Assembly (NCBI GenBank): GCA_002478865.1 | Contig: DLJZ01000030.1 | Span: 62,001-126,000 of the forward strand | Direction of reading: 5' to 3' | From: Hungatella sp. UBA7603 | GTDB taxonomy: Bacteria > Bacillota > Clostridia > Lachnospirales > Lachnospiraceae | DNA length: 64,000 nucleotides | In this document: piece by piece, positions 1-8,836 of the stretch | Numbering within the stretch: position 1 is the first letter of the stretch | How the letters are laid out: every line of letters begins with the position of its first letter | Position numbers and translations under genes: made by a program | Notes under the pieces: model-generated | The model's database searches: none | Told to the model about the DNA's origin: nothing | Seen by the model: only the letters and a program-made list of their open reading frames with translations

Positions 1-759
1 TGCCTCTCTTTTATTGCCAAGCTCTTCATAACTATGGGCAATAAATCGCATGGAAGCGCTTCGTTCCTCTAGCCAACTTGCAGTTGGAAGGGAAAGATGA
101 CGTTTTAGTGTGCTGATGGCTTTGTCATACTCTCCATGAAATACATATTCTCTGCCCAGCCAAAACGTGGCTCTGTCATCGGTTGGATTTTCCTCTACAG
201 ATAATTCAAGGAGAGGGAGATATTGGCTTCTGGGCTTTGATTCATCTGGGTAGTGGTTTAATATCATTCCGCTGACCCAGCCTGAGTTTTCAGGCAATTT
301 CCCGCTGTATTCCAAAATCTCATGTACGGGATGAATCCATTGGTATTCCTTTCTTGAATGAATTTTCTCCATAGGAAACTGTTTCTTTGGAGTTCCATCA
401 GGATTACAGCTAAATGTAAACAAATAACGCGCCCTGGTTTGGCCAGGCTTCCAATGATCCTCTAGTTTCTTTCTCCAACCTGGCTCAAATACCTCATCAA
501 GGTCATTGGAAACGCAGATATCTGCATCTTCCGGAATATGACTCATTGCCACGTTGCGGGCGGTATCAAAACGCCAGGGAGAAATACTTTCCTCGTAAAC
601 AATTGCTCCTCTTTTTCGAAGCTTTTCCACGGTGTGATCTGTTGATCCAGTATCGGTTACAATTACCTCATCTGCTTCCGATACCGCATCCATCCAGCGG
701 TCCACAAACTGTTCCTCATTTTTACTGATGGCGTAAACGCATATCTTATATTTATTCAC
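1..759 (-). CDS. Family 2 glycosyltransferase with TPR-like tail, 3' end outside window
   Basis: The frame runs off the window edge, so only the first 253 codons are seen. It starts at GTG (759), with GGAG about ten bases upstream. The N-terminus reads MNKYKICVYAISKNEEQFVD, followed by a VTDTGSTD motif near residues 34-41 and NDLDEVF near 85-91. These are the nucleotide-binding and DxD-type motifs of the GT-A fold (GT2). From about residue 190 the sequence (FWLGREYVFHGEYDKAI, then AHSYEELGN) looks like tetratricopeptide repeats. GT2-TPR proteins of this build are common in Firmicutes as glycan or SPBc2-type transferases. There is no signal peptide, so it is probably cytoplasmic. The acceptor and the sugar cannot be told from sequence. 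Confidence 0.85.
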   Translation of the reverse strand, partial: MNKYKICVYAISKNEEQFVDRWMDAVSEADEVIVTDTGSTDHTVEKLRKRGAIVYEESISPWRFDTARNVAMSHIPEDADICVSNDLDEVFEPGWRKKLEDHWKPGQTRARYLFTFSCNPDGTPKKQFPMEKIHSRKEYQWIHPVHEILEYSGKLPENSGWVSGMILNHYPDESKPRSQYLPLLELSVEENPTDDRATFWLGREYVFHGEYDKAISTLKRHLSLPTASWLEERSASMRFIAHSYEELGNKREA

Positions 760-797
760 TTTGACCTACTCCTTCTGGGGATCTATACCTACGTTCC

Positions 798-826
798 ATT
801 ATACGCATCTAATTTCCTCCAGATAA
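798..826 (-). promoter_or_regulatory. Possible sigma-A promoter for the glycosyltransferase
   Basis: On the minus strand a perfect TATAAT lies 39 bases before the GTG start, with TTATCT 17 bases further upstream as a weak -35. The -10 is good and the -35 poor. Confidence 0.35.
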
Positions 827-899
827 CCGGATTCCTACCCCATTTTATTTGCTAAATTCAATATATGCGGTTCGGACTTGTACCGTGAAAGGACTCGAA

Positions 900-1430
900 T
901 TAAAGACTTGCTTCTACTCTGTAGACGATATGATAGATCTCTTTCTTATATGGAAAAAACTCTTCCTTTGTAAAAGGGATTCCATAGCTCATGATCATAA
1001 GCCTAAGAGGGTTGTCTTCTGGCTTAAGAGGCATCTGCTGGTAGTAAAAAGGATTTAAATGAAACCCAAGCCTTTGATAGAAACCAGCCCTACGCTCTGT
1101 CATGGGGTCATCTTTCGTTACTGGTTCTATCTCAAGAAACACAGGTTTTGCAGTTTCTTTTAAAACCTCCTCTACAAGCTGCTTACCTAGTCCTTTTCCT
1201 CTTGATTTTTCTAAAGTCGCCAGATGTTCTAAAAATACACAGCCAGGAAGTTCCCAGTATCCTAAAAAGGCCAAAACCTCTCCTTGCTCTTCTATGATTC
1301 GGACCTGGTAGGCAGGATTTTCAAACACTTTTTCCTGTCCTCTTCTGGTTCGCCTCTCAATGGCTGGAAAGGCTTCTTCATAGACTTTGTATATTTCCTC
1401 AAAACGGGATTTCGGGTGTTTCAAAAGCAT
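900..1430 (-). CDS. GNAT family N-acetyltransferase
   Basis: A 176-residue GNAT-fold acyltransferase. The acetyl-CoA binding motif A is visible as RGKGLGKQLVEEVL, preceded by the beta-4 strand FLEHLATLEKS. Motif B follows with RAGFYQRLGF. Substrate unknown. The longest frame begins at 1448, but Met7 (1430) is preceded by GGAG with an 8-base spacer. A promoter at 1465-1493 would also leave the longer start only about ten bases of leader, so 1430 is preferred. It is transcribed alone, between the glycosyltransferase and the nucleotidase, both on the same strand. Confidence 0.85.
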   Translation of the reverse strand: MLLKHPKSRFEEIYKVYEEAFPAIERRTRRGQEKVFENPAYQVRIIEEQGEVLAFLGYWELPGCVFLEHLATLEKSRGKGLGKQLVEEVLKETAKPVFLEIEPVTKDDPMTERRAGFYQRLGFHLNPFYYQQMPLKPEDNPLRLMIMSYGIPFTKEEFFPYKKEIYHIVYRVEASL

Positions 1431-1464
1431 AATTTTGTCTCCTAACATTTACAATCTACTTATC

Positions 1465-1493
1465 AGTGTATCATCCCTTATAGAAAGAAACAA
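1465..1493 (-). promoter_or_regulatory. Sigma-A promoter of the GNAT gene
   Basis: Minus strand TTGTTT, 17-base spacer, TACACT, with TG one base before the -10 (extended -10). The predicted start of transcription is near 1458. Confidence 0.6.
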
Positions 1494-1497
1494 CTAT

Positions 1498-1532
1498 AAA
1501 AGCCTGCTCCGGTCAGACCAAAACAGGCTTTT
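1498..1532 (-). terminator. Intrinsic terminator after the nucleotidase gene
   Basis: A 9-bp perfect stem (AAAAGCCTG/CAGGCTTTT) begins 9 bases after the stop of the LysM nucleotidase and ends in a short T-run on the minus strand. It overlaps the -35 of the GNAT promoter. Confidence 0.8.
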
Positions 1533-1540
1533 ATCATTGT

Positions 1541-3370
1541 TTACTTTATGGAAATTCTCCCCTGACCGAGAGGATTAGCGTAATCGTTCCCTACATTGCC
1601 ACCTAGCTGATTGCGGATATAGGAAGATAACAAATCAACGTCAGTGATCACTTCATCCCGAATCACTTTACTTCCCTTAAACATGGTCAAACCATCACCG
1701 CCTGATTTTAGCATGTAATTATGGGAAGCTACGGTATAGGTTTTATTTACATCAAGGGTTGTACCACCTACCTTAATATCAGAAACCCGATAAGCTCCAT
1801 TCACCTTAAGGAAGTTTCCTTTTTCATCTACCTGGACATTGGTGGGAACCTTTGAATCGATGGTATAAGTGAGTCCGGATACCTGGAGGAAACCACCACT
1901 TTCCTTTGGATAGTTCTTGGAAGCCATCTCAAGGGCATCTTTAATCTGCTGTCCTTTCACTTCTGCTACACATCCCATATTTCCAAAGGGGAATACAGTA
2001 AGGGTGTCATTGTATGTAATATTACCAGCCTTTATATTAGCTCTGACTCCACCTCCGTTAGACAAGCCAATGTCAGCTCCCAGAACGAGACGGTATGCAT
2101 CCGCGCAAAGATCTCCAAGGTTGGTTTCTCCACTTCTGACCGCGCGGTTTCCTGTTGCCGGATCGTTAACGGTCAGTTCTGTATCAGTATGTCCGATGAC
2201 AGTTTTGAGAGTTTCATTGTATTGGGATTGAATTGCTTTTATGTAACGATCGGTATCGTAATCAATGGCTTTGCCATCGGTTGTTACGGAACTCTTTGCG
2301 GGAATTACAAGCTGAGAACCTACAGTTAAAACATTAGGGTCCTTGATAGCACCTCGGTTGGAATCATAGATTTCACGGTAACGATGATATGAGCCTAATT
2401 CCTTCTTTGCGATTCGGCTTAAGGTATCTCCCTTCTTAACGGTGTAAGTGCTTGCTACAACTCCTTCTGGAACTTTAGTTACCATCTCACCGGTTATAGT
2501 TCCATCAGTTTTAATCGTAAGCTTACCAATATTTTTAAGTTTGGTTCCTGTTTGATTAAGAAGTACATCTTTACCGTCTTTGTTCTTCACGTACTTATTG
2601 TATACTTCATGAGAATGACCATCGATGACTGCGTTAATACCTGTGGTGTTTTTAATGACACGATCAGAGGTCCACTGATCTGTAGTTCCGTTCTCACCCA
2701 GGTGACCGACTAGTACAACGATTTCTGCGCCTTCTGCTTTTGCCTGATCCACAGAAGTCTGGATTTGGGTGTATAATTTTTTGCCACTTTCATCTTCGCA
2801 AAAACCATAGATGTAATTTCCACTTCCATCCTGGAAATAAGTTGGTGTGGACTTAGTAAAGCTTTCCGGTGTAGTCGCTCCTACAAATGCAACCTTTGTA
2901 TTGCCATAGGTAAACATTTTATAAGGTGCAAATACAGCAGATCCTGTCCGAAGATCCATAAAATTGCTGGAGTAGTAGCCGCAGTTTAACTTTCCTGCCA
3001 GCTCTAAAAAACGGGGCATTCCATAATCAAATTCATGGTTGCCTGGGACGGCGAAATCATAACCGACTTTATTCATAATGTCAATTAAATAACCCCCGTC
3101 TGAGAGTGTGCCAATTGGCGCACCTTGAATGGCATCTCCCCCGTCTACCAGCGCCACATAAGGGGTTTGGGCTAACATCTCTTTTTTATAGAGAGCTAGT
3201 CCTGCATAACCAATGTTTTCATCAACTCCGCAGTGGACATCGTTGGTGTAGAGAACCACAATATCCTTGTCCGCAGCCAATGAAGTGATGGATATACCAG
3301 TAGTAAGGGAAAGAACCATGAGAAGTGCCATACAAAGTGACAGAAACCTTTTTCTTATACTTCCTTTCAT
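1541..3370 (-). CDS. Secreted 5'-nucleotidase/2',3'-cyclic phosphodiesterase with an internal LysM domain
   Basis: A 609-residue exported metallophosphatase of the UshA/CpdB family that removes phosphate from extracellular nucleotides. The signal peptide covers about residues 1-33. The metallophosphoesterase domain follows, with TNDVH (42-46), DGGD (76-79), GNHEFD (110-115) and a GHSHE motif near 251. A LysM peptidoglycan-binding domain (YTVKKGDTLSRIA to LVIPA, about 309-357) sits between the catalytic domain and the C-terminal 5'-nucleotidase domain (about 385-600, with the SNGGGVRA and FPFGN substrate-binding motifs). LysM domains are usually at protein ends, so this linker position is notable. 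It would tether the enzyme to the cell wall. Start: AAAGGAGG lies 9 bases upstream of the ATG. Single-gene unit with its own terminator. Confidence 0.93.
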   Translation of the reverse strand: MKGSIRKRFLSLCMALLMVLSLTTGISITSLAADKDIVVLYTNDVHCGVDENIGYAGLALYKKEMLAQTPYVALVDGGDAIQGAPIGTLSDGGYLIDIMNKVGYDFAVPGNHEFDYGMPRFLELAGKLNCGYYSSNFMDLRTGSAVFAPYKMFTYGNTKVAFVGATTPESFTKSTPTYFQDGSGNYIYGFCEDESGKKLYTQIQTSVDQAKAEGAEIVVLVGHLGENGTTDQWTSDRVIKNTTGINAVIDGHSHEVYNKYVKNKDGKDVLLNQTGTKLKNIGKLTIKTDGTITGEMVTKVPEGVVASTYTVKKGDTLSRIAKKELGSYHRYREIYDSNRGAIKDPNVLTVGSQLVIPAKSSVTTDGKAIDYDTDRYIKAIQSQYNETLKTVIGHTDTELTVNDPATGNRAVRSGETNLGDLCADAYRLVLGADIGLSNGGGVRANIKAGNITYNDTLTVFPFGNMGCVAEVKGQQIKDALEMASKNYPKESGGFLQVSGLTYTIDSKVPTNVQVDEKGNFLKVNGAYRVSDIKVGGTTLDVNKTYTVASHNYMLKSGGDGLTMFKGSKVIRDEVITDVDLLSSYIRNQLGGNVGNDYANPLGQGRISIK

Positions 3371-3507
3371 TGCTTAAATCCTCCTTTGGGAACGCTTATT
3401 TTCCCTTATTATACCAGATTCATGTAAAGATAAGATATAATTTTCTTCAAATTTTTCTTTTTTCTGATGATCCAAATATTTTTCTTTTGTAATTAATTAT
3501 TTATAGC

Positions 3508-3557
3508 AAAAAAGTGCCCTCTGCGCCTTTAAATTCGTTCCGCAGAGAACACTTTTT
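3508..3557 (-). terminator. Terminator after aspS
   Basis: AAAAAGTG-CTCTGCG pairs with CGCAGAG-CACTTTTT, with a small internal mismatch. A-runs and T-runs flank both sides, so it could work in both directions. It begins 10 bases after the aspS stop. Confidence 0.8.
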
Positions 3558-3566
3558 GTCTATTTC

Positions 3567-5357
3567 TTATTCACTATCTTTACTAATTCCAATTCCCAAC
3601 TCTTCAAGCTGTTTTGAATCTACTGGAGCTGGTGCTTCTGACATAAGGCAAGAAGCGTCCTTTACCTTCGGGAATGCTATCACATCACGGATGCTATCCG
3701 CGCCAACAATTAACATAATTACACGATCCAGCCCGTAAGCCAAACCTGCGTGAGGAGGAACTCCGAATTTAAAAGCATCTAACAGGAAGCCAAACTGCTC
3801 CTGCGCCTGTTCTTTGCTAAAGCCTAAAATCTCAAGCATCTTGGACTGAATATCTCCTTGATGGATACGGACAGAACCGCCACCAATCTCAGTACCATTT
3901 AATACAATATCGTATGCCTTTGCACGAACAGCACCTGGATTGGTGTCGATCATTGCCCAATCTTCATCCATTGGCATGGTAAATGGGTGATGCATGGCAG
4001 TGTAACGACCCTGTTCCTCAGAATACTCTAAGAGTGGGAATTCCGTTACCCATAAGAATTTAAACTCATCCTTTTTCAAAAGATCAAGCTGTCTTGCTAG
4101 CTCAAGTCTTAAGTTTCCTAATACATCAAACACAACTTTGTCTTTGTCCGCTGCAAACAAGAGAAGATCTCCTGGTTTTCCCCCCAATGCTTCTGCCAGA
4201 ATATGAAGTTCTTCCTCTGTCATGAATTTAGAGAAAGAACATTTATAGGTTCCATCTTCATTGATTGCCAGATAAGCAAGTCCTTTGGCTCCAAAGCCTT
4301 TTGCATATTCTACGAGGGCATCAATTTTCTTACGAGGCATAGCTCCCTGACCTTCGGCATTGATTGCACGTACCGATCCGCCCATTTCTAGCGCACCCTT
4401 AAATACAACAAATTCAGTATCCTTAACTAATTCAGATACATCATTCAGCTCCATTCCAAAACGCATATCTGGCTTATCAGAACCAAAGCGATCCATGGCT
4501 TCTCTCCAGGTCAATCGTTCAATTGGAAGAGGAAGGTCGTAATTACAGGTTTCCTTAAATATCTTTTTCAGCAGTCTTTCATTGACATTTAATACATCAT
4601 CAACATCAACAAAGGATAGCTCCATATCGATCTGAGTAAATTCTGGCTGTCTGTCTGCTCTTAGATCTTCATCACGGTAACATCTGGCAAGCTGGAAGTA
4701 ACGGTCATAACCAGAGCACATTAAAAGCTGCTTATACAACTGGGGAGACTGAGGAAGCGCATAAAAAGAACCCGGATGAACACGGCTTGGTACCAGATAA
4801 TCTCTGGCGCCTTCCGGTGTACTTTTAATCATGGTAGGTGTCTCGATCTCTAAAAACCCCTCTTCTGCAAGAAAAGCTCTTGCCAGAGTAGCTACCTGGC
4901 TTCTGATCTTAATATTTCTTTGAATGTCAGGTCTTCTAAGATCCAAATAACGGTATTTTAATCTCAATTCTTCTTTTGTCTTGCTATTCTCTTCAATAGG
5001 GAATGGCGGAGTCTCGGATTCAGAGAGAATTCGTAAGTCTCTTGCGCGCACTTCAATGGCACCAGTTGCCAGATTTTCATTGACAGCGCCAGCCCGGCTT
5101 TCAACCACGCCGGTAATTGCAACAACAAATTCACTTCTTAATCGTTCTGCTTTTGCAAAGCTTTCTTCTCCGCAATCGCTTTCTTCAAAAATGATCTGCA
5201 AAAGTCCGGAACGATCTCTTAAATCTACAAAGATGATTCCTCCCTTATTTCTGCTTTTTTGAACCCAACCCATAACAGTCACTTCTTTGCCTGCATCTGC
5301 TGTGGTAACCTCTGTACATCTATGGGATCTTTTTAATCCCAGCATTGACTCTGCCAT
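3567..5357 (-). CDS. aspS: Aspartyl-tRNA synthetase
   Basis: A 596-residue class II aminoacyl-tRNA synthetase that charges tRNA-Asp, in the bacterial long form. An N-terminal OB-fold anticodon-binding domain (about 15-105) precedes the catalytic core with FTQIDMELSF (motif 2 region) and the motif 3 helix GLAYGLDRVIML near the C-terminus. The GAD insertion domain typical of bacterial AspRS lies in the middle (about 290-410). AGGAGG stands 5 bases before the ATG. The gene follows hisS with a 19-base gap and is probably co-transcribed with it. The hisS-aspS pair is a standard Firmicute arrangement. Confidence 0.97.
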   Translation of the reverse strand: MAESMLGLKRSHRCTEVTTADAGKEVTVMGWVQKSRNKGGIIFVDLRDRSGLLQIIFEESDCGEESFAKAERLRSEFVVAITGVVESRAGAVNENLATGAIEVRARDLRILSESETPPFPIEENSKTKEELRLKYRYLDLRRPDIQRNIKIRSQVATLARAFLAEEGFLEIETPTMIKSTPEGARDYLVPSRVHPGSFYALPQSPQLYKQLLMCSGYDRYFQLARCYRDEDLRADRQPEFTQIDMELSFVDVDDVLNVNERLLKKIFKETCNYDLPLPIERLTWREAMDRFGSDKPDMRFGMELNDVSELVKDTEFVVFKGALEMGGSVRAINAEGQGAMPRKKIDALVEYAKGFGAKGLAYLAINEDGTYKCSFSKFMTEEELHILAEALGGKPGDLLLFAADKDKVVFDVLGNLRLELARQLDLLKKDEFKFLWVTEFPLLEYSEEQGRYTAMHHPFTMPMDEDWAMIDTNPGAVRAKAYDIVLNGTEIGGGSVRIHQGDIQSKMLEILGFSKEQAQEQFGFLLDAFKFGVPPHAGLAYGLDRVIMLIVGADSIRDVIAFPKVKDASCLMSEAPAPVDSKQLEELGIGISKDSE

Positions 5358-5376
5358 AATTTCCTCCTGAATAAAT

Positions 5377-6636
5377 TTATTTCATATTATCTTTATAAAA
5401 TTCTTTAAACTGGGTATAGCCTTCTTTTAAAAGACCATCCTTCTGGAATTTTTTATTCTTGTTCATCTGAGAGACTAATACAGTCACGCCCTTCGCCCGT
5501 TCTTCCATGGCTTCCTTCATGACTTGATTGGTCAATTCGTCACTGACACCCTTTTCCAACAAAAATGCTGTCTTTTCCTGACTTCCTGGAACCGTAAAGC
5601 CTTCCTCCATTAAAATGGTGACGATACGTTCAAAACCAATGGAAAAACCACATGCTGGAGTATCCATTCCAGTAAATTTCCCAATCATCTTATCGTAGCG
5701 TCCGCCGCCACCCACTGATCCTGGGAAACCCTCTACCTGAATCTCAAATATGGTTCCAGTATAGTAAGACATTCCTCTTACTAAAGTGGGATCAAACTGA
5801 ATGGTAAACTGACTGGTCGCAATTCCTGTCACACTGTCAATGATCGCGGCCAGGTTCTCTGCCTGATCATCTTCCAATGAGCCTTTTAAGGTTTCTCCAA
5901 GGCTTCTAACCCCAGACGCATCCGGAGTTGTTGACTCGAAAAGGGATAAGTATTTCTTAACTTTTTCTTCCTCATAGCCAGCTTCAATGAGTTCTTTTTC
6001 CACGCCATCCATGCCGATCTTGTCCATCTTATCCAGTATAATAAATACCTGGTCATAAGACTCCTCCGGAAAACCGCAAAAAGCCGCCATTCCTTTTAGG
6101 ATGTTTCTGTCATTGATTCTAACCGTATATCCTTTAAAACCAATTTTTCCTAAGAGTGTGGTGGTTGCCAAAATCAAATCGATTTCTGCCAGCCTGCTGC
6201 CGTCTCCAAGGATATCGATATCACACTGAACGAACTGTCTGAATCGTCCTCTTTGAGGGCGGTCTGCTCTCCAAACACTTCCCATCTGAAGGGATTTAAA
6301 TGGAGAGGGCAAAGAAGCGGCATGATTGGAATAATATCTGCATAAAGGAACGGTTAAATCATAACGAAGTCCGCTGTCAGTCAGATCAATTTCTTCTTTG
6401 GCTTCCTCTATATTTAACTTTTCTCCACGCTTCATAATCTTAAAAATCAACTTTTCATTGTCACCGCCCTGTTTACTGGACAGATTTTCTATATGCTCCA
6501 CGCAGGGAGTTTCAATGGAATGAAAGCCAAAGCCACCGTAAGTTTCACGTATCTGGTTCGTTACGTATTCACGCACCTGCATTTCTGCGGGCAGAATATC
6601 CTTCATTCCGGTAACCGGTTTCTTTTTCAATGCCAT
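5377..6636 (-). CDS. hisS: Histidyl-tRNA synthetase
   Basis: A 419-residue class II synthetase for tRNA-His. The RPQRGRFRQFVQCDIDILG segment is motif 2 with its histidine-specific surroundings. SYYTGTIFEI is the HisRS-specific histidine-A signature, and CGFSIGFERI is motif 3. The C-terminal anticodon-binding alpha/beta domain covers roughly 330-419. The longest frame starts at a GTG at 6645 that overlaps the Shine-Dalgarno itself. ATG at 6636 has GGAG at an ideal 8-base spacing and gives the N-terminus MALKKKPVTGMKDILP. It lies between hemZ and aspS in a minus-strand cluster. Confidence 0.96.
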   Translation of the reverse strand: MALKKKPVTGMKDILPAEMQVREYVTNQIRETYGGFGFHSIETPCVEHIENLSSKQGGDNEKLIFKIMKRGEKLNIEEAKEEIDLTDSGLRYDLTVPLCRYYSNHAASLPSPFKSLQMGSVWRADRPQRGRFRQFVQCDIDILGDGSRLAEIDLILATTTLLGKIGFKGYTVRINDRNILKGMAAFCGFPEESYDQVFIILDKMDKIGMDGVEKELIEAGYEEEKVKKYLSLFESTTPDASGVRSLGETLKGSLEDDQAENLAAIIDSVTGIATSQFTIQFDPTLVRGMSYYTGTIFEIQVEGFPGSVGGGGRYDKMIGKFTGMDTPACGFSIGFERIVTILMEEGFTVPGSQEKTAFLLEKGVSDELTNQVMKEAMEERAKGVTVLVSQMNKNKKFQKDGLLKEGYTQFKEFYKDNMK

Positions 6637-6689
6637 CTCATTCACTCCGTTTTTCTTAATTTAATGATGATTCCTGCTTTTATTTTAAA

Positions 6690-8144
6690 TTACATTTCTA
6701 AATTTGCAAGCATTTTTTCTTTTCTTTCTATCATTTCGTCGATTCGATTGATATACAGGTCCACGTCTTTGACATTTTCCACTCGTTCCAGGCGGTTTTC
6801 TTTGGGAAATACCACCTTAGTGCTGGTTCCGGCTCCAAGAGCGATTATGGTCTGTTTTTCTTCCATAATCAGAATGTTGTAAATGCACGCCTTTCCCGGC
6901 CTGGAGTATCCTACATTTTCAAAATTCCCCGCCATGTTTTTCTGACGGTATAAGTAATATGGCTCCTGACCCATCTTCCTTGCATACTCTGCAGTTAGAT
7001 CAATCATCTCCTGGGTATTCACCATTTTCAAATCACCGTACTTGTCCTTAAACATGTTAAGACGAGCCGCACGTTTGATTGCCAGGGAATGAACGGTGAT
7101 GCTGTCTGGGGATAATGCCTTTATTTCTTCCATGGTATTTCTCACATCTTCTATGTCTTCTTCTGGCAAACCAATGATGAGATCCATGTTAATGTTATCA
7201 AATCCCAGTGACCTGGCAAGGGCAAATTGTTCCTTTACCATATCCACCGTATGCCTTCTGCCTATGATAGCAAGGGTCTCCTGCTTCATGGTCTGAGGAT
7301 TAATAGAGATTCTGGTCACTCCATGGGCTTTTAAAACCTTAAGCTTGTCTTCCGTGATACTGTCAGGCCTTCCGGCCTCTACGGTAAATTCCTTTACCGT
7401 ACTAAAATCAAAAGTATCATACAGCCTTTGAATCAGCACATCCAGATGATGGGCGGAAAGAGAGGTAGGAGTGCCCCCTCCGATGTATACAGTATCCAGG
7501 GTTCTCCCCTTCATCCGTTTGGAGGTATATTCCATCTCCCGAAATAATGCATCTAAATACAGATCCATACGTTTTTCCCACTGAGAGATAGGGTAAGAGG
7601 TGAAAGAACAGTAAAGACAGGTGGTCGGGCAAAATGGGATTCCAATATAGAGACTGTAGCCACGTTCAAAGTCAATTTCTGAAAGAAGGCTAATTTCCCG
7701 GCTTGCAATCTCAACGCTTAGATTGATTTTGGAATCACTTGTTAAGTAAGCTTCCTTCATATAGGCGCTGACCTCGTCCTTAGAATGTCCCGCCAAAAGC
7801 TCTGTCATCGCAATCTTGGTTGGACGGATACCCGTTAAGGTTCCCCAAGGGAGGGTTGCTTTTGTATGTTCCATCGCCATCTTATAAAGCATGCGCTTAA
7901 TTCGGTTCTTCGTCTCAAACCGATCAGGGAAATGGACTTCAACGGAGTCTATTAATTCCTTACCGCTTTCCATATCCCTGATGTTAAGTAAAAAGCTATT
8001 CTCATCCGTCTTGCTTCGTACCACAAGCCGGTACTCTTCCTCTGACGTCTCTTGGTGGGAAAAGCTCTCCCCTGGATAAAAGGCCATTAATAATTCCCTG
8101 ATATCCTGCTCAAAAGACTGGTCATCTAAAAATAATCCTATCAT
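6690..8144 (-). CDS. hemZ: HemZ-type radical SAM coproporphyrinogen dehydrogenase-like protein
   Basis: A 484-residue radical SAM enzyme of the HemN/HemZ family. The cluster-binding motif CX3CX2C is at C172, C176 and C179 (GIPFCPTTCLYCSF). It is followed by the glycine-rich SAM segment YIGGGTPTSL, and a HemN-like C-terminal region. A long N-terminal domain of about 160 residues before the SAM barrel marks the HemZ subgroup rather than HemN or HemW. In Clostridia, proteins of this group sit beside hisS, as here. The true reaction is not settled: no other haem gene is in the window, so anaerobic porphyrinogen oxidation is only a family-level assignment. AGGA lies 6 bases before the ATG, and the MBL-fold gene ends 8 bases upstream. 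Confidence 0.88.
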   Translation of the reverse strand: MIGLFLDDQSFEQDIRELLMAFYPGESFSHQETSEEEYRLVVRSKTDENSFLLNIRDMESGKELIDSVEVHFPDRFETKNRIKRMLYKMAMEHTKATLPWGTLTGIRPTKIAMTELLAGHSKDEVSAYMKEAYLTSDSKINLSVEIASREISLLSEIDFERGYSLYIGIPFCPTTCLYCSFTSYPISQWEKRMDLYLDALFREMEYTSKRMKGRTLDTVYIGGGTPTSLSAHHLDVLIQRLYDTFDFSTVKEFTVEAGRPDSITEDKLKVLKAHGVTRISINPQTMKQETLAIIGRRHTVDMVKEQFALARSLGFDNINMDLIIGLPEEDIEDVRNTMEEIKALSPDSITVHSLAIKRAARLNMFKDKYGDLKMVNTQEMIDLTAEYARKMGQEPYYLYRQKNMAGNFENVGYSRPGKACIYNILIMEEKQTIIALGAGTSTKVVFPKENRLERVENVKDVDLYINRIDEMIERKEKMLANLEM

Positions 8145-8152
8145 ATTTTTTC

Positions 8153-8797
8153 CTATTCTCTGTATAATGCCACTGGATTGTAAACTAGTTCATGGCCGAT
8201 GGTGGTCTTATCTCCATGTCCAGGATAAACAAGCGTATCTTCTGGTAGTACAAACAGCTTTTCTTTAATGGATCTGATAATAAGTGACTGATCTCCCATG
8301 GGAAAATCCGTTCTGCCAAGGGATTCTAAAAACAGAGTATCTCCGCTTATGAGAACCTCTTCATCCGCAATAAAGAAACAGATAGAACCTCTGGTATGAC
8401 CTGGTGTATGAATTACCTGAAAGTTTATTCCAGATAGGGTTATACTCTCCCCATCTTTTAAAAATACATCAGGTAAAAGGGTATACGCCCCTCCAAATCC
8501 ACCCGTTAAATTAATAGACGGATCCATCAACGTCATCTTCTCATGTTCGCCTGCGTAGATTTTTATATCCGGATACAAAACCTTTACCTCATCCACACCG
8601 AGAATGTGATCAAAATGTCCATGAGTGAGGAAAATAGCTTTTGGCGTTACACCAAGCTCCTTGCACTTTTCTACCAGATAACCACCCTGTGCACCAGGAT
8701 CTACAATGATCGCCTCTTGAAGTGACTCTCGGTATAAAATATAGCAGTTTGTGCCAATCTGTCCTACCGGATATGTCTTTATTCTGAAATCGCTCAT
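8153..8797 (-). CDS. Metallo-beta-lactamase-fold hydrolase (glyoxalase II-like)
   Basis: A 214-residue single-domain MBL-fold enzyme. The dinuclear zinc site is intact: THGHFDH (H59, H61, D63, H64), a downstream HTPGHTRGS histidine, the aspartate in SGDTLF, and a C-terminal YPGHG histidine. This pattern belongs to the hydroxyacylglutathione hydrolase/YcbL group, which hydrolyses thioesters. As Clostridia usually lack glutathione, the natural substrate is open. Shine-Dalgarno AAGGAGAG precedes the ATG. The gene is probably in one transcript with hemZ, hisS and aspS. Confidence 0.9.
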   Translation of the reverse strand: MSDFRIKTYPVGQIGTNCYILYRESLQEAIIVDPGAQGGYLVEKCKELGVTPKAIFLTHGHFDHILGVDEVKVLYPDIKIYAGEHEKMTLMDPSINLTGGFGGAYTLLPDVFLKDGESITLSGINFQVIHTPGHTRGSICFFIADEEVLISGDTLFLESLGRTDFPMGDQSLIIRSIKEKLFVLPEDTLVYPGHGDKTTIGHELVYNPVALYRE

Positions 8798-8836
8798 GTT
8801 CTCTCTCCTTACTAATCTTGTCTGTATGTATTTATT

